64,000 bases of DNA from Peribacillus loiseleuriae (GCF_001183985.1 NZ_LFZW01000001.1:4431621-4495620), one strand, 5' to 3'; shown: positions 1 to 13,272, counted from the first letter of the stretch. Notes: generated by a model not told the origin, from the letters alone. Numbers and translations: made by a program.

Positions 1-277
1 CTTCTACTATTGCGGGATAATAATTAGCGGTTGCTGTTCCTGATGTACAAAGCATCGCTACTGGCTTTTTCATTGCTTTTGCAAGCCCTAATGCAAAAAA
101 GGCAGCAGAACGCTCATCTACATTAATATGAATCTTTATCTCAGGATGCTCCGCCAAAAGCAAGGCCAATGGCGTGGACCGCGAACCTGGACTAATTACT
201 ACGTCCTTTATTTGATTTTGAGCTAATTCATCGACAAAAGCCGTCGCATACACCGTTAATGCATCACGGTCATTCAT
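1..277 (-). CDS. menD: MenD, menaquinone biosynthesis SEPHCHC synthase (5' part, cut by window edge)
   Basis: Only the first 92 codons lie in the window. MenD is a thiamine-diphosphate enzyme that joins isochorismate and 2-oxoglutarate to give SEPHCHC, the step after MenF. The visible N-terminus carries the family pattern [13 protein letters not shown] at about residues 27-39, followed by [17 protein letters not shown] and [13 protein letters not shown], all typical of the MenD TPP-binding Pyr domain. The ATG at 277 overlaps the end of menF by 8 bases, and its ribosome binding site AGGAGGG lies inside the menF coding region, so the two are translationally coupled. The assignment is firm; the rest of the gene is outside the window. 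Confidence 0.93.
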   Translation of the reverse strand, partial: MNDRDALTVYATAFVDELAQNQIKDVVISPGSRSTPLALLLAEHPEIKIHINVDERSAAFFALGLAKAMKKPVAMLCTSGTATANYYPAIVE

Positions 278-1679
278 GAAGGTTCCCTCCTAAAGCACTT
301 AGCATCGGATTGAATTTTATTCCAGTTTCTTCGTATTCACTTTCAGGTGTAGAATCTTCCAGCACTCCACAACCAGCAAACAAGGAAGCTTCATTGCCTT
401 GAATGAGCGCTGAACGTATGCCTACTGCAAACTCGCCATTTCCATAAGAATCAGACCAGCCAATAGGGGATGCATAAAAGCCACGCTCCAGTTCTTCGTT
501 TTCACGAATCCATGCAACTGCTTGTTCTGTCGGAAGTCCCCCCATTGCAGGTGTTGGATGAAGCTTGCCTATTACGTCGAAAATAGACACATTCGCATCG
601 CATTCTCCACTAACTGGTGTATACAAATGCTGAATATGCCTATTTTTCATAACAGTCGGATCTTTAGGTACATCAAGCTTTTTACAAACCAAACTTAGTG
701 CATCCTTAATCATTGAAACGACATATTGATGTTCCAATAGGTTTTTTTGATCATGTAACAGCTCATGTTCCAACTTCCTATCTTTTTTTGCATCTTTCCC
801 GCGAGCAATTGAGCCAGCAAGACACGCAGAGAATAATTCATTTCCGTGTTTTTTTACGAGACGCTCAGGGGTTGCCCCAATAAAACAATCTCCTGCCGAT
901 TCTAAACAAAAAATAAAGCTTCCTGCTTGTTCCTTTTGGAGCCGCCGAAGAACAGCAACTGTTTCAATTCGCTCCTTAAACACAATTCGTAATTCTCTTG
1001 CTAAAACAACTTTGTCCAATTCCGAATGTTTCATATGTAAAACGGCTTCTGCAACAATCTTCTTCCAACCTTCAGGATTATCCTCGATTTGTTCCACATA
1101 CTCATTTACGCTTACAGCCACATTCGTCAAACGATTTCTAATATCATTTTCCCGTTCATTTATCAGATCTATGAAGAGATTTGCTTCATCTTCCGATGTG
1201 CAAACAATGTTGGTCGTTAAATATGCTTGTCCCTTCACAATGGATAGCATGAAGGCAGGAATATAAAACAAACTATCACCAAATTGATCCCAAAGCAGGG
1301 AATCCGTTTTATTATAATCAAAAGAATATCCACCAAACACTAACGGACCTGTACCTACTACTCCAGAAACACCTACTTTAACGGCATTTTTCTGAAGTTC
1401 AGTCCAGTTCGCTTCAATATTCCTCACTCTTTTAGCGTCTGCCTTCACTTGGATTTTTTCCACTATACCTAAACCAGCAATGGTCAGTTCTTTTTCAGGA
1501 TCTTGCCAGTAAAAGCGTTCACCTGCATACCGTTCTCTTCCAGCATGATAAAATGAAAGGGGGTCTAAATCATCGATTTCCCTTACTACACTGAACAAGA
1601 CTTTTTGCTTTTGCTGTTTCGCTTTTTGCACAGCTTGCTGAAGTCCATAAAACCATTCAGTTTCATGTGAGATAGCCAA
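270..1679 (-). CDS. menF: Isochorismate synthase MenF
   Basis: Converts chorismate to isochorismate, the entry step of menaquinone synthesis. The 469-residue length is close to that of B. subtilis MenF. The C-terminal chorismate-binding domain is complete: [10 protein letters not shown] near residue 220 (the catalytic lysine region), GATPERLV near 270, [10 protein letters not shown] near 380, and [11 protein letters not shown] just after it. The start is a TTG preceded by AAGGGGGA at a suitable distance; no better ATG lies nearby. It is the first gene of a menF-menD operon, and the order and overlap match other bacilli. A promoter-like TTGACA-18-TATCTT lies about 50 bases upstream. Anthranilate or salicylate synthase is less likely given the menD neighbour. 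Confidence 0.95.
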   Translation of the reverse strand: MAISHETEWFYGLQQAVQKAKQQKQKVLFSVVREIDDLDPLSFYHAGRERYAGERFYWQDPEKELTIAGLGIVEKIQVKADAKRVRNIEANWTELQKNAVKVGVSGVVGTGPLVFGGYSFDYNKTDSLLWDQFGDSLFYIPAFMLSIVKGQAYLTTNIVCTSEDEANLFIDLINERENDIRNRLTNVAVSVNEYVEQIEDNPEGWKKIVAEAVLHMKHSELDKVVLARELRIVFKERIETVAVLRRLQKEQAGSFIFCLESAGDCFIGATPERLVKKHGNELFSACLAGSIARGKDAKKDRKLEHELLHDQKNLLEHQYVVSMIKDALSLVCKKLDVPKDPTVMKNRHIQHLYTPVSGECDANVSIFDVIGKLHPTPAMGGLPTEQAVAWIRENEELERGFYASPIGWSDSYGNGEFAVGIRSALIQGNEASLFAGCGVLEDSTPESEYEETGIKFNPMLSALGGNLHE

Positions 1680-1728
1680 AAAAAATCCCCCTTAATGTCA
1701 ACATTTTAAAAGCATACAAACCTATTTA

Positions 1729-1758
1729 AAGATACACCTCATTTCGACTCAATGTCAA
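1729..1758 (-). promoter_or_regulatory. Putative sigma-A promoter of menF-menD
   Basis: On the minus strand TTGACA (1753-1758) is followed after 18 bases by TATCTT (1729-1734), giving a start about 45 bases before the menF TTG codon. The match to consensus is visible in the sequence; promoter activity is inferred. Confidence 0.5.
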
Positions 1759-1862
1759 TTATTGCGGTCTTTATTCATCGTTTTATGACAACTTTTTTCC
1801 TATTAATATATTCTCTTCTAAAAACAAACAAACGTTATTGTTAAGAAAATCACAAATAGACA

Positions 1863-1891
1863 TTGACACACTTAATTAGTTTTCCTACACT
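1863..1891 (+). promoter_or_regulatory. Putative sigma-A promoter of menA
   Basis: A perfect -35 box TTGACA (1863-1868) and a TACACT -10 box (1886-1891) are separated by 17 bases, with about 60 bases to the menA start. It is divergent from the menF promoter, so both halves of the menaquinone gene set are driven from one intergenic region. Confidence 0.6.
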
Positions 1892-1953
1892 TATTCTGTA
1901 CCAATATTTGAATTATGATCACATTTGCAAGCTAACTTTAGAGGAGAAGAGAA

Positions 1954-2883
1954 ATGTCTATACAATCTAATTCCGTTCCATCCCAACAAGAAAAACGCAG
2001 CTGGAAGATTTGGTGGGAGCTGATTCGTCCACATACGTTGACAGCAGCGTTTGTACCTGTACTAATTGGTACTTTGCTCGCTTTAATAGCAGAGGAAGTA
2101 AACTGGATCCTATTTGCAGCAATGCTAATTGCCAGCCTATTAATTCAAGCAGCTACTAATTTATTTAATGAATACTATGACTTTAAACGCGGTCTGGACA
2201 CCGCTGAATCAGTTGGCATTGGTGGCGGAATCGTTCGCCATGGAATGACGCCAAAGTTGATCATGAATTTGGCACTCAGCTTTTATGCAATCGCCCTTTT
2301 GCTTGGCGTATATATCTGTGCTGTGTCTTCTTGGTGGCTTGCTGCAGTTGGTTTAATCTGCATGCTTACCGGTTACTTGTATACAGGTGGACCCATCCCT
2401 ATTTCATCTACACCATTTGGCGAACTCTTTTCGGGATTTTTCATGGGCTACGTCATTATACTCATTGCTTATTTCATCCAAACCGGTGATGTTTCAGGTA
2501 TAGTTGCAATCGTAGCAATCCCTAGTCTTATTCTAGTTGGCTTAATTAATATGTCTAATAACCTGCGTGACCATGATGGTGACAAAGCGAACGGGCGACG
2601 CACGCTTCCAATTTTACTAGGGCGTGAAAAAGGAGTGCGCTTCATGGTTATCATGTTTGCTATTGCCTACCTATGGGTTATTGTAATTGTTATGCTAGGA
2701 ATCATAACACCTTGGATTCTGCTAACTCTATTCAGCATCCCTAAGGCGACAAAAGCAACAAAAGGCTTTGTAGGAAAAACAATTCCGATTGAAATGATGC
2801 CCGCCATGAAAGCAACCGCCCAGACAAACACCATTTTCGGTTTACTTCTATCTATAGGATTATTAATTAGCTATTTTGTTTAA
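1954..2883 (+). CDS. menA: 1,4-dihydroxy-2-naphthoate polyprenyltransferase MenA
   Basis: Membrane UbiA-family prenyltransferase that attaches the polyprenyl chain to 1,4-dihydroxy-2-naphthoate in menaquinone synthesis. Both aspartate-rich motifs are present: NEYYDFKRGLD near residue 72 and NNLRDHDGDKANGRRTLP near 202, the second being diagnostic for MenA. Eight or nine hydrophobic segments are visible, ending in GLLLSIGLLISYFV. The 309-residue length is normal. The ATG at 1954 has GAGGAGAAGAG upstream. It is a single gene divergent from menF-menD, and a strong terminator follows the stop codon within a few bases. Confidence 0.95.
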   Translation: MSIQSNSVPSQQEKRSWKIWWELIRPHTLTAAFVPVLIGTLLALIAEEVNWILFAAMLIASLLIQAATNLFNEYYDFKRGLDTAESVGIGGGIVRHGMTPKLIMNLALSFYAIALLLGVYICAVSSWWLAAVGLICMLTGYLYTGGPIPISSTPFGELFSGFFMGYVIILIAYFIQTGDVSGIVAIVAIPSLILVGLINMSNNLRDHDGDKANGRRTLPILLGREKGVRFMVIMFAIAYLWVIVIVMLGIITPWILLTLFSIPKATKATKGFVGKTIPIEMMPAMKATAQTNTIFGLLLSIGLLISYFV

Positions 2884-2886
2884 TGA

Positions 2887-2917
2887 AAAAAACCTCTGAC
2901 TCAGTCAGAGGTTTTTT
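2887..2917 (+). terminator. Rho-independent terminator of menA
   Basis: CCTCTGAC and its complement GTCAGAGG flank a four-base loop and are followed by TTTTTT, immediately after the menA stop. Confidence 0.9.
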
Positions 2918-3108
2918 AGTTCTAACTACCAAAAAGTAAAAGAAGTTTCTATCAACATCCTCTTTCCCTTCCCCCCTCTACATTTCTACCAATATATATT
3001 CAGGTAGTGAACAGTGTCTGGCATATAAACATCCCTATTAAACGACCTGTAGAAGAAAATGTACTTGTCCCAACCTAGGAAACCATTTCGAAAAGCGTCA
3101 CCTTGGAG

Positions 3109-3300
3109 ATGAAATCAAATAACAAGGAAGATAACTTTGAGTTTGTTGCCCGTTTTAGAATCTCAGAGATGCCTTCCGACTACAATGGCAATCACGAGAG
3201 CTATATTAGCCTTTATGATAATGAAGATGAAACAGGTGGCTTTACAGAGGAATACGAAGCTTATATAAGAAATAATGTTTACCCTAATAAAAAGCAATGA
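3109..3300 (+). pseudogene. Small acidic hypothetical ORF, possibly the 3' remnant of a longer gene
   Basis: An acidic 63-codon reading frame (from ATG 3109) with a protein-like composition, including EFVARFRISEMPSDYNG and a tail ending NVYPNKKQ. I do not recognise the family. No convincing ribosome binding site precedes it: GGAG touches the ATG directly. The same frame continues upstream through plausible coding sequence (HINIPIKRPVEENVLVPT) and is broken only by a TAG at 3076. This suggests a 5'-decayed gene rather than an intact small protein, although an intact small CDS is possible. It lies between the menA terminator and the end of the tRNA cluster. Confidence 0.35.
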
Positions 3301-3394
3301 CGAGGAAAATCTTAAAACATATATAGATACCCTCTACAGAAGATCTGACTGAAGTACTTAACTAATGTTCTAATAGAATCCTAGAAAAAGACCA

Positions 3395-3431
3395 AATAAA
3401 AAAAGTGCATACGTAAATGTATGCACCTTTT
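3395..3431 (-). terminator. Terminator of the rRNA-tRNA operon
   Basis: GGTGCATAC pairs with GTATGCAC around a short loop, followed on the minus strand by a run of seven T. It lies a few bases beyond the last tRNA of the cluster and ends the whole rrn-trn transcript. Confidence 0.85.
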
Positions 3432-3436
3432 CTATA

Positions 3437-3508
3437 TGACCCCTACGGGATTCGAACCCGTGTTACCGCCGTGAAAGGGCGGTGTCTTAACCGCTTGACC
3501 AAGGGGCC
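3437..3508 (-). tRNA. tRNA-Glu (anticodon TTC)
   Basis: Cloverleaf with GGCCCCT/AGGGGTC acceptor arms and anticodon loop CTTTCAC. It is the last of 21 tRNAs in the cluster. CCA is not encoded. Confidence 0.96.
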
Positions 3509-3511
3509 AAA

Positions 3512-3602
3512 TGGCGGAGAAGGAGGGATTTGAACCCTCGCGCCGGTTACCCGACCTACACCCTTAGCAGGGGCGCCTCTTCAGCCTCTTGAGTACTTCC
3601 CC
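3512..3602 (-). tRNA. tRNA-Ser (anticodon GCT)
   Basis: Class II tRNA with a long variable arm; the anticodon loop is CTGCTAA and CCA is encoded. Confidence 0.96.
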
Positions 3603-3603
3603 A

Positions 3604-3678
3604 TGGCTCCGCAGGTAGGACTCGAACCTACGACCGTTCGGTTAACAGCCGAATGCTCTACCACTGAGCTACTGCGGA
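3604..3678 (-). tRNA. tRNA-Asn (anticodon GTT)
   Basis: Standard cloverleaf, acceptor TCCGCAG/CTGCGGA, anticodon GTT, encoded CCA. Confidence 0.96.
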
Positions 3679-3695
3679 ACAAAAATATAGGATTA

Positions 3696-3772
<77 letters not shown>

Positions 3773-3778
3773 ATTCTT

Positions 3779-3852
3779 TGGAGCGGGTGAAGAGAATCGA
3801 ACTCTCATCATCAGCTTGGAAGGCTGAGGTTTTACCACTAAACTACACCCGC
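3779..3852 (-). tRNA. tRNA-Gly (anticodon TCC)
   Basis: Acceptor GCGGGTG/CACCCGC, anticodon TCC, encoded CCA. Confidence 0.96.
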
Positions 3853-3857
3853 GTAAA

Positions 3858-3934
3858 TGGGGCGACTGATGGGAATCGAACCCACGAATGCCTGAACCAC
3901 AATCAGGTGCGTTAACCACTTCGCCACAACCGCC
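3858..3934 (-). tRNA. tRNA-His (anticodon GTG)
   Basis: Has the extra G at position -1 paired with C73, the hallmark of tRNA-His; the anticodon is GTG and CCA is encoded. Confidence 0.96.
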
Positions 3935-3958
3935 ATAAAATATATTGAGTAATAAAGG

Positions 3959-4031
3959 TGGCTCAGGACGGAATCGAACCGCCGACACAAGGATTTTCAG
4001 TCCTTTGCTCTACCGACTGAGCTACTGAGCC
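3959..4031 (-). tRNA. tRNA-Phe (anticodon GAA)
   Basis: Acceptor GGCTCAG/CTGAGCC, anticodon loop CTGAAAA. The 3' flank reads ACCT, so CCA is not fully encoded. Confidence 0.95.
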
Positions 4032-4073
4032 AATCAATTCATGTCAAAAGCAAATTTAACTATTGAATAAAAA

Positions 4074-4150
4074 TGGCGGTCCGGACGGGACTCGAACCCG
4101 CGACCTCCTGCGTGACAGGCAGGCATTCTAACCAACTGAACTACCGGACC
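4074..4150 (-). tRNA. tRNA-Asp (anticodon GTC)
   Basis: Acceptor GGTCCGG/CCGGACC, anticodon loop CTGTCAC, encoded CCA. Confidence 0.96.
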
Positions 4151-4153
4151 AGA

Positions 4154-4227
<74 letters not shown>

Positions 4228-4257
4228 ATAATAAGAATGATAAAATTTTTAAAAAAA

Positions 4258-4350
4258 TGGAGGAGGTAGAGGGATTCGAACCCCCGCGGGATTTGACTCC
4301 CCTGTCGGTTTTCAAGACCGATCCCTTCAGCCAAACTTGGGTATACCTCC
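4258..4350 (-). tRNA. tRNA-Ser (anticodon TGA)
   Basis: Class II tRNA with a long variable arm, anticodon loop CTTGAAA, encoded CCA. Confidence 0.96.
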
Positions 4351-4364
4351 AATAGCATTATACA

Positions 4365-4441
4365 TGGTGGACCTTGTAGGACTCGAACCTACGACCGGAC
4401 GGTTATGAGCCGTCTGCTCTAACCAGCTGAGCTAAAGGTCC
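4365..4441 (-). tRNA. tRNA-Ile2 (CAT anticodon, lysidine type)
   Basis: The anticodon in the DNA is CAT, but the body (GGACCTTTAGCTCAG) and the position between Met and Ser match the Ile2 tRNA of B. subtilis trnB, where TilS converts C34 to lysidine to read AUA. The isotype is inferred from resemblance and order; elongator Met is the alternative. Confidence 0.8.
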
Positions 4442-4449
4442 TTATATTT

Positions 4450-4526
4450 TGGTAGCGGCGGAGGGAGTCGAACCCACGACCTTTCGGGTATGAACCGAAT
4501 GCTCTAGCCAGCTGAGCTACACCGCC
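4450..4526 (-). tRNA. Elongator tRNA-Met (anticodon CAT)
   Basis: The body begins GGCGGTGTAGCTCAGC, as in Bacillus elongator Met tRNA; anticodon CAT, encoded CCA. Confidence 0.88.
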
Positions 4527-4549
4527 AAAATAATATAAGTTTGAATAAA

Positions 4550-4625
4550 TGGTGGAGCCTAGCGGGATCGAACCGCTGACCTCCTGCGTGCAAGGCAGGC
4601 GCTCTCCCAGCTGAGCTAAGGCCCC
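4550..4625 (-). tRNA. tRNA-Ala (anticodon TGC)
   Basis: Acceptor GGGGCCT/AGGCTCC, including the G3:U70 identity pair; anticodon TGC; encoded CCA. Confidence 0.96.
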
Positions 4626-4648
4626 ATTAATAGGTATTTAGGTATTCA

Positions 4649-4725
4649 TGGTCGGGAAGACAGGATTCGAACCTGCGACCCCTTGGTCCCAAACCAAGTG
4701 CTCTACCAAGCTGAGCTACTTCCCG
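4649..4725 (-). tRNA. tRNA-Pro (anticodon TGG)
   Basis: Acceptor CGGGAAG/CTTCCCG, anticodon loop TTTGGGA, encoded CCA. Confidence 0.96.
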
Positions 4726-4731
4726 TCTATA

Positions 4732-4808
<77 letters not shown>

Positions 4809-4822
4809 GTATAGATGTAAAA

Positions 4823-4911
4823 TGGTGCCGAGGACCGGAATCGAACCGGTACGGTAGTCACCTACCGCAGGATTTTAAGTCCTGTGCGTCTGCCAGTTCC
4901 GCCACCCCGGC
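4823..4911 (-). tRNA. tRNA-Leu (anticodon TAA)
   Basis: Class II tRNA with a long variable arm, anticodon loop CTTAAAA, encoded CCA. Confidence 0.96.
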
Positions 4912-4923
4912 ACATACGAAAAG

Positions 4924-4998
4924 TGGAGCGGAAGACGGGGTTCGAACCCGCGACCCCAACCTTGGCAAGGTTGTATTCTACCACTGAACTACTTCCGC
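4924..4998 (-). tRNA. tRNA-Gly (anticodon GCC)
   Basis: Acceptor GCGGAAG/CTTCCGC, anticodon loop TTGCCAA, encoded CCA. Confidence 0.96.
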
Positions 4999-5009
4999 GT
5001 AATAAATAA

Positions 5010-5091
5010 TGCGGGTGAAGGGACTTGAACCCCCACGCCTCGCGGCGCCAGATCCTAAGTCTGGTGCGTCTGCCAATTCCGCCACACCCGC
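5010..5091 (-). tRNA. tRNA-Leu (anticodon TAG)
   Basis: Class II tRNA, acceptor GCGGGTG/CACCCGC, anticodon loop CTTAGGA; CCA is not encoded. Confidence 0.95.
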
Positions 5092-5097
5092 GATAAA

Positions 5098-5173
5098 TGG
5101 TGAGCCATGCAGGATTCGAACCTGCGACCCTCTGATTAAAAGTCAGATGCTCTACCAACTGAGCTAATGGCTC
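5098..5173 (-). tRNA. tRNA-Lys (anticodon TTT)
   Basis: Acceptor GAGCCAT/ATGGCTC, anticodon loop CTTTTAA, encoded CCA. Confidence 0.96.
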
Positions 5174-5202
5174 GTCCTACTCAAATAATCTGTAAATGAA
5201 AC

Positions 5203-5278
<76 letters not shown>

Positions 5279-5289
5279 ACTATAGGTAA

Positions 5290-5365
5290 TGGTGGAGGAT
5301 GACGGGATCGAACCGCCGACCCTCTGCTTGTAAGGCAGATGCTCTCCCAGCTGAGCTAATCCTCC
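5290..5365 (-). tRNA. tRNA-Val (anticodon TAC)
   Basis: Acceptor GGAGGAT/ATCCTCC, anticodon loop CTTACAA, encoded CCA. First tRNA after the 5S gene. Confidence 0.96.
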
Positions 5366-5378
5366 ATTATGAATAATG

Positions 5379-5494
<116 letters not shown>

Positions 5495-5561
5495 AATAAA
5501 GGAATATCATTCCTTCAAAACTAGATAATAAGAAGGTTTTTTGCTTTTTTCAAGAACAATA

Positions 5562-8497
<2,936 letters not shown>

Positions 8498-8719
8498 TAT
8501 GGTGGCTGATAAACAGAAAGTTTATCAAACAACCTAGTTGTTAAAAGGTCTTACTTGATGTCTTGAAAATTTAATGCAAAAATTTGCCTTCTATCTATTA
8601 TCTAGTTTTCAAAGAACGATTCGGCAACGAATAAGCAAAAGACGAATCTGTTGCTTTCCTTTACCACGATTGAATGAATTACTCATTCAAAACTGAACAA
8701 AACATAAGCGCCACACGTA

Positions 8720-10278
<1,559 letters not shown>

Positions 10279-10399
10279 AAGTGTTTGACTTGCTCATTTG
10301 TTGTTATAGTGTGTACTCACTTAAATTTAAACGTTGGCGCTTTGTTTTGTTCAGTTTTCAAAGAGCAATTTTGTCGTTCCTCTCAGAAGCGACTTCTAT

Positions 10400-10429
10400 A
10401 ATCTATCACAAGTTCATATCTCACGTCAA
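10400..10429 (-). promoter_or_regulatory. rrn promoter P2
   Basis: On the minus strand TTGACG (10424-10429), an 18-base spacer, then TAGATT (10400-10405), about 120 bases before 16S. The leader that follows contains TGCTCTTTGAAAACTGAACA, a sequence common to Bacillus rrn leaders and spacers. Confidence 0.6.
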
Positions 10430-10497
10430 CATTTTTTTCGAAAAGTTTTTCATATCAATTGTTGTCGGCGTTCGTTACTAACTTGGCGACAAGAAAT

Positions 10498-10526
10498 AAT
10501 ATATCACGATAAAAACATGATTGCAA
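10498..10526 (-). promoter_or_regulatory. rrn promoter P1
   Basis: TTGCAA (10521-10526), a 17-base spacer and TATATT (10498-10503) on the minus strand, about 95 bases upstream of P2. Tandem P1/P2 promoters are the usual arrangement for Bacillus rRNA operons. Confidence 0.6.
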
Positions 10527-10529
10527 TAC

Positions 10530-10816
10530 TTTTTTAATCTTTTTCTAAAAAAGATTACATTACTTATTAATCACTTTTTATATTTAACCATCTCTCTTAA
10601 TTGTTTTCAACTCATTTCTTCATAAATATTTAAGATTTCACTACGAGTTCAGTGCATCTACTCTTTCATAAACCTAGTACTGACGGAATAATTCGTTTCT
10701 TTCCACATATAATTTATTACTCCTTTTATTTGAGTTGGAACAGTCGAAAGAGAGACTTCGACCACAAACTCTACTCCACTCTCATCTTTTCCTAGATGGT
10801 TTTTATTTTCAAAGGG
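10530..10816. other. AT-rich spacer upstream of the rrn promoters, no gene seen
   Basis: I see no reading frame with a ribosome binding site on either strand here. The stretch contains short T and A tracts of the kind that act as UP elements, but nothing specific can be supported. Confidence 0.4.
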
Positions 10817-10845
10817 TAAAAAAAAGCAGTAAACTGCTTTTTTTC
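10817..10845 (-). terminator. Terminator downstream of the EamA gene
   Basis: AAAAAGCAG TAAA CTGCTTTTTTT: a short stem with T runs on both sides, so it could work in both directions. It lies about 110 bases past the EamA stop codon. Confidence 0.7.
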
Positions 10846-10953
10846 GTGAAGAAAAATAGGTCGAAGCTTACGCTCCCCTATTTAAATTAGTTTTGTTCTC
10901 TTTAATAAGAATTCCCCCCGTAAAAGATGGTGACGTTTAAACACCGTCGTTTT

Positions 10954-11844
10954 CTATGTCGAACGCTCTTTGTTTTTTTTATTATCATTCAGGAAGTAGA
11001 TTAATCCTGCAAAGATGATAACTCCGCCGACTATTTGCGTGAGTACAACCGATTCATCAAGAATAAAGTAAGCTAAAATAGTTGCACCAACCGGTTCTAA
11101 CAAAATAGCCATTGAAATAGTTGTTGTGCTGAGCCATTTTAGTGACCAATTTAGCAGAGAATGCCCTAATAGATTTGGGAAAATAGCTAAAAGAAGAAAT
11201 AGAATCCAATCTGTTGCCGGATATGGACCAAGTGGTTCTCCCTTTGCTAGTACATAAATAAATAAAGTAACCATGCTTATACCATATACAACAAAGGTGT
11301 ATGTAGTAGAGGTGATTCTTTTCCTTACGGTTTGTCCTACTAATAAATAGGCTGTTATTAAAGCACAAGCTATAAGTGCGAGAATATCACCAAACAAGGC
11401 CGTTCCACTAATCTTGAAATCTCCCCAACTAATAACAAGGCTACCGCCAATAGCAATTACACTACTTAAGATCGCCCGCACTGAAAACCGTTCCTTAAAA
11501 AAGAAATAAGCTCCAGCGAAGGCAAACAGCGGTTGAAGTGTTACAAGAACCGTTGAACTGGCAACGGATGTGTAATTCAACGATTCGAACCATAAAATAA
11601 AGTGAAACGCTAGAAATATTCCAGCAATGCTAGAAAGTAGCCAGTCTTTCTTATTTATATGTTTCAGTTCGTGACGATATTTCGCCAGAAAGAATGGCAG
11701 CATGATTACTACCGTGAAAAATAACCGATAAAACGCAATAACGCCTGACGGTGCTGAGGCTAATTTGACAAATATTGCTGACAATGAAATAGATGTTACA
11801 GCAAGTAATAATACAAAATAAGGGTTTATTTTAGGTTGAAGCAT
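10954..11844 (-). CDS. DMT-superfamily permease with two EamA domains
   Basis: Ten-helix drug/metabolite-type membrane transporter; the substrate is unknown. The first EamA half starts LLLAVTSISLSAIFVKLA and holds the typical FYRLFFTVVIMLPFF near residue 40; the second half ends in ILLEPVGATILAYFILDE near residue 250, the family signature at the last helices. I set the start at ATG 11844 (MLQPKINPYF, 296 residues) because GAGGAATT stands just upstream. The open frame continues further upstream but runs into the divergent mgtC-like gene and would add an unlikely N-terminus. The C-terminus is lysine-rich, as usual. Confidence 0.88.
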   Translation of the reverse strand: MLQPKINPYFVLLLAVTSISLSAIFVKLASAPSGVIAFYRLFFTVVIMLPFFLAKYRHELKHINKKDWLLSSIAGIFLAFHFILWFESLNYTSVASSTVLVTLQPLFAFAGAYFFFKERFSVRAILSSVIAIGGSLVISWGDFKISGTALFGDILALIACALITAYLLVGQTVRKRITSTTYTFVVYGISMVTLFIYVLAKGEPLGPYPATDWILFLLLAIFPNLLGHSLLNWSLKWLSTTTISMAILLEPVGATILAYFILDESVVLTQIVGGVIIFAGLIYFLNDNKKNKERST

Positions 11845-11983
11845 AGTAATTCCTCTTTTCAGACTTATAATAGAAAGTAATACTGTTATACTGTAAGCTT
11901 TTTTGACATTCAGAAGACCTATACGTTTAAGAAACCTTGTATAGGGTATAGCACACCAAATACATAGTAACAGAAAATCCCAT

Positions 11984-12712
11984 ATGAATGGTGATGATAT
12001 GGCCATGGATTGGTTTTTAAACTTAAGTTCAGAAGCACAAATTTTAGTAAAGCTCGGAGTATCAGCTTTACTAGGCTTAGTAATCGGCTTAGAGCGGGAA
12101 ATTAAGCGGAAACCTGTTGGCTTGAAGACGAGCCTAGTCATCTCCATTATCAGCTGTTTGCTGACGGTTGTCTCGATTGAGTCTGCTTATACGTTTACAG
12201 GCAGCGATCACGTGAATATTACAATGGACCCACTCAGACTTGCAGCCCAAATTGTTTCAGGTATTGGTTTTATCGGAGCAGGAGTCATTCTTAGACGTGA
12301 TAACAATAGTATATCCGGGTTAACCACCGCTGCAATTATTTGGGGGGCAGCCGGGATCGGGATTGCAGTCGGCGCAGGATTCTTTATCGAAGCAACGGCA
12401 GGAGTCATTTTATTAATCATCAGTGTCGAACTTATCCCTTGGTTAGTTGCCCTAATAGGTCCAAAACAGTTTCGACAAAAGGAAATTATGTTAAAATTGA
12501 TGATTCCAAACAAATATGATATCGCCATCGTAATGAAAAAGATTAAAGAGGATAATATTTTTGTAAAAAATATTCGCATTAACGATCTTGAAGACGATCT
12601 TCATTATGTCCAACTGCTAGTCCTAGTTGACACAAAACGAAAAACAACGGATGTCTATTATTTTGTGTCGACGTTTGAAGAAATCTCAAAAGTAGAAATC
12701 GAAAACTTATAA
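11984..12712 (+). CDS. MgtC/SapB family membrane protein
   Basis: Inner-membrane protein of the MgtC family, with an N-terminal transmembrane domain and a C-terminal soluble ACT-like domain. The hallmark LGLVIGLEREIKRKPVGLKTS stretch is near residues 33-53, QIVSGIGFIGAGVILR near 88-103, and GLTTAAIIWGAAGIGIAVG follows. The C-terminal 80 residues are soluble. Its role in bacilli is not settled; family members in other bacteria affect Mg2+ homeostasis and ATP synthase. The start is uncertain: ATG 11984, 11999 and 12005 are all in frame and none has a strong ribosome binding site. It is divergent from the EamA gene, with a family-2 inverted repeat at the 3' end. Confidence 0.88.
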   Translation: MNGDDMAMDWFLNLSSEAQILVKLGVSALLGLVIGLEREIKRKPVGLKTSLVISIISCLLTVVSIESAYTFTGSDHVNITMDPLRLAAQIVSGIGFIGAGVILRRDNNSISGLTTAAIIWGAAGIGIAVGAGFFIEATAGVILLIISVELIPWLVALIGPKQFRQKEIMLKLMIPNKYDIAIVMKKIKEDNIFVKNIRINDLEDDLHYVQLLVLVDTKRKTTDVYYFVSTFEEISKVEIENL

Positions 12713-12721
12713 TGGAATAAT

Positions 12722-12826
12722 GAAAAGCGGCTGTCCTAAAACAAAGAGACAGACCTCGTAACCCTATACATAAAACGAATTGTATAGAGTACAGGTCAAG
12801 GCCCATAAGAACATCCGCTTTTCCTT
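12722..12826. repeat. Degenerate family-2 inverted repeat between convergent genes
   Basis: Outer arms AAAAGCGGCTGT and ACATCCGCTTTT pair, with inner arms resembling CAGACCTC...GAGTACAGGTC and TATACA...TGTATA. It resembles the GGGTCAGACCC elements elsewhere in the window but is diverged. It lies between the convergent mgtC-like and hicB-like genes, where it probably works as a bidirectional terminator. Confidence 0.6.
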
Positions 12827-13127
12827 ATACTGAAATATATTCTACTTCAATACGAAATGGTTTTCCTACTTCTTCTTCTACGTAAAATTGCGCAATATCA
12901 ACTTTCTCAATTGGAGTTGCTTCTGGCATAGTTTTTCCTTCATCTACCGCCATGTCTATCGCAATGGCCAATAAATCCTGGGCCGCCTCCCTCGCATCCT
13001 CACGATCATTTCCAGCTGTGGAAGCTGACAATCCCACTGCTTTTAGATCAGGAAAAACTACATGCATTGTATAATCTTCTTTCATCACTCTTGCTTCATA
13101 GTAATAAATCACTGGATATTGTGTCAT
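12825..13127 (-). CDS. HicB-like protein, orphan (no HicA next to it)
   Basis: A 100-residue protein with the HicB/UPF0150 fold pattern: a first strand YPVIYYYEARV, the second strand and turn HVVFPDLKAVGLSASTAGNDREDA, then the helix REAAQDLLAIAIDMAVDEG and the PEATPIEKV turn. In toxin-antitoxin systems HicB blocks the RNase HicA, but no HicA-like gene (small, double-stranded-RNA-binding fold) sits on either side, and there is no visible C-terminal DNA-binding domain. It may therefore be a solitary HicB-fold protein with another role. A good ribosome binding site (GAAGGGAGAT) precedes the ATG. Confidence 0.75.
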   Translation of the reverse strand: MTQYPVIYYYEARVMKEDYTMHVVFPDLKAVGLSASTAGNDREDAREAAQDLLAIAIDMAVDEGKTMPEATPIEKVDIAQFYVEEEVGKPFRIEVEYISV

Positions 13128-13272
13128 AACTATCTCCCTTCAACGCTCTAGTTCATTATTGTAGCAAAATAAACTTCATATTACTCATTCAATATTGATT
13201 CTCTTCTCAAATAGCTTTTCTTCTTTACTTATGATACCATTTATCTTTATTAAATAGAGGAAGTGACTGTTC

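Noticed and set aside
11845-12147. N-terminal extension of the EamA permease to 397 residues
   Set aside because: It overlaps the divergent MgtC gene and skips the clear ribosome binding site before ATG 11844.
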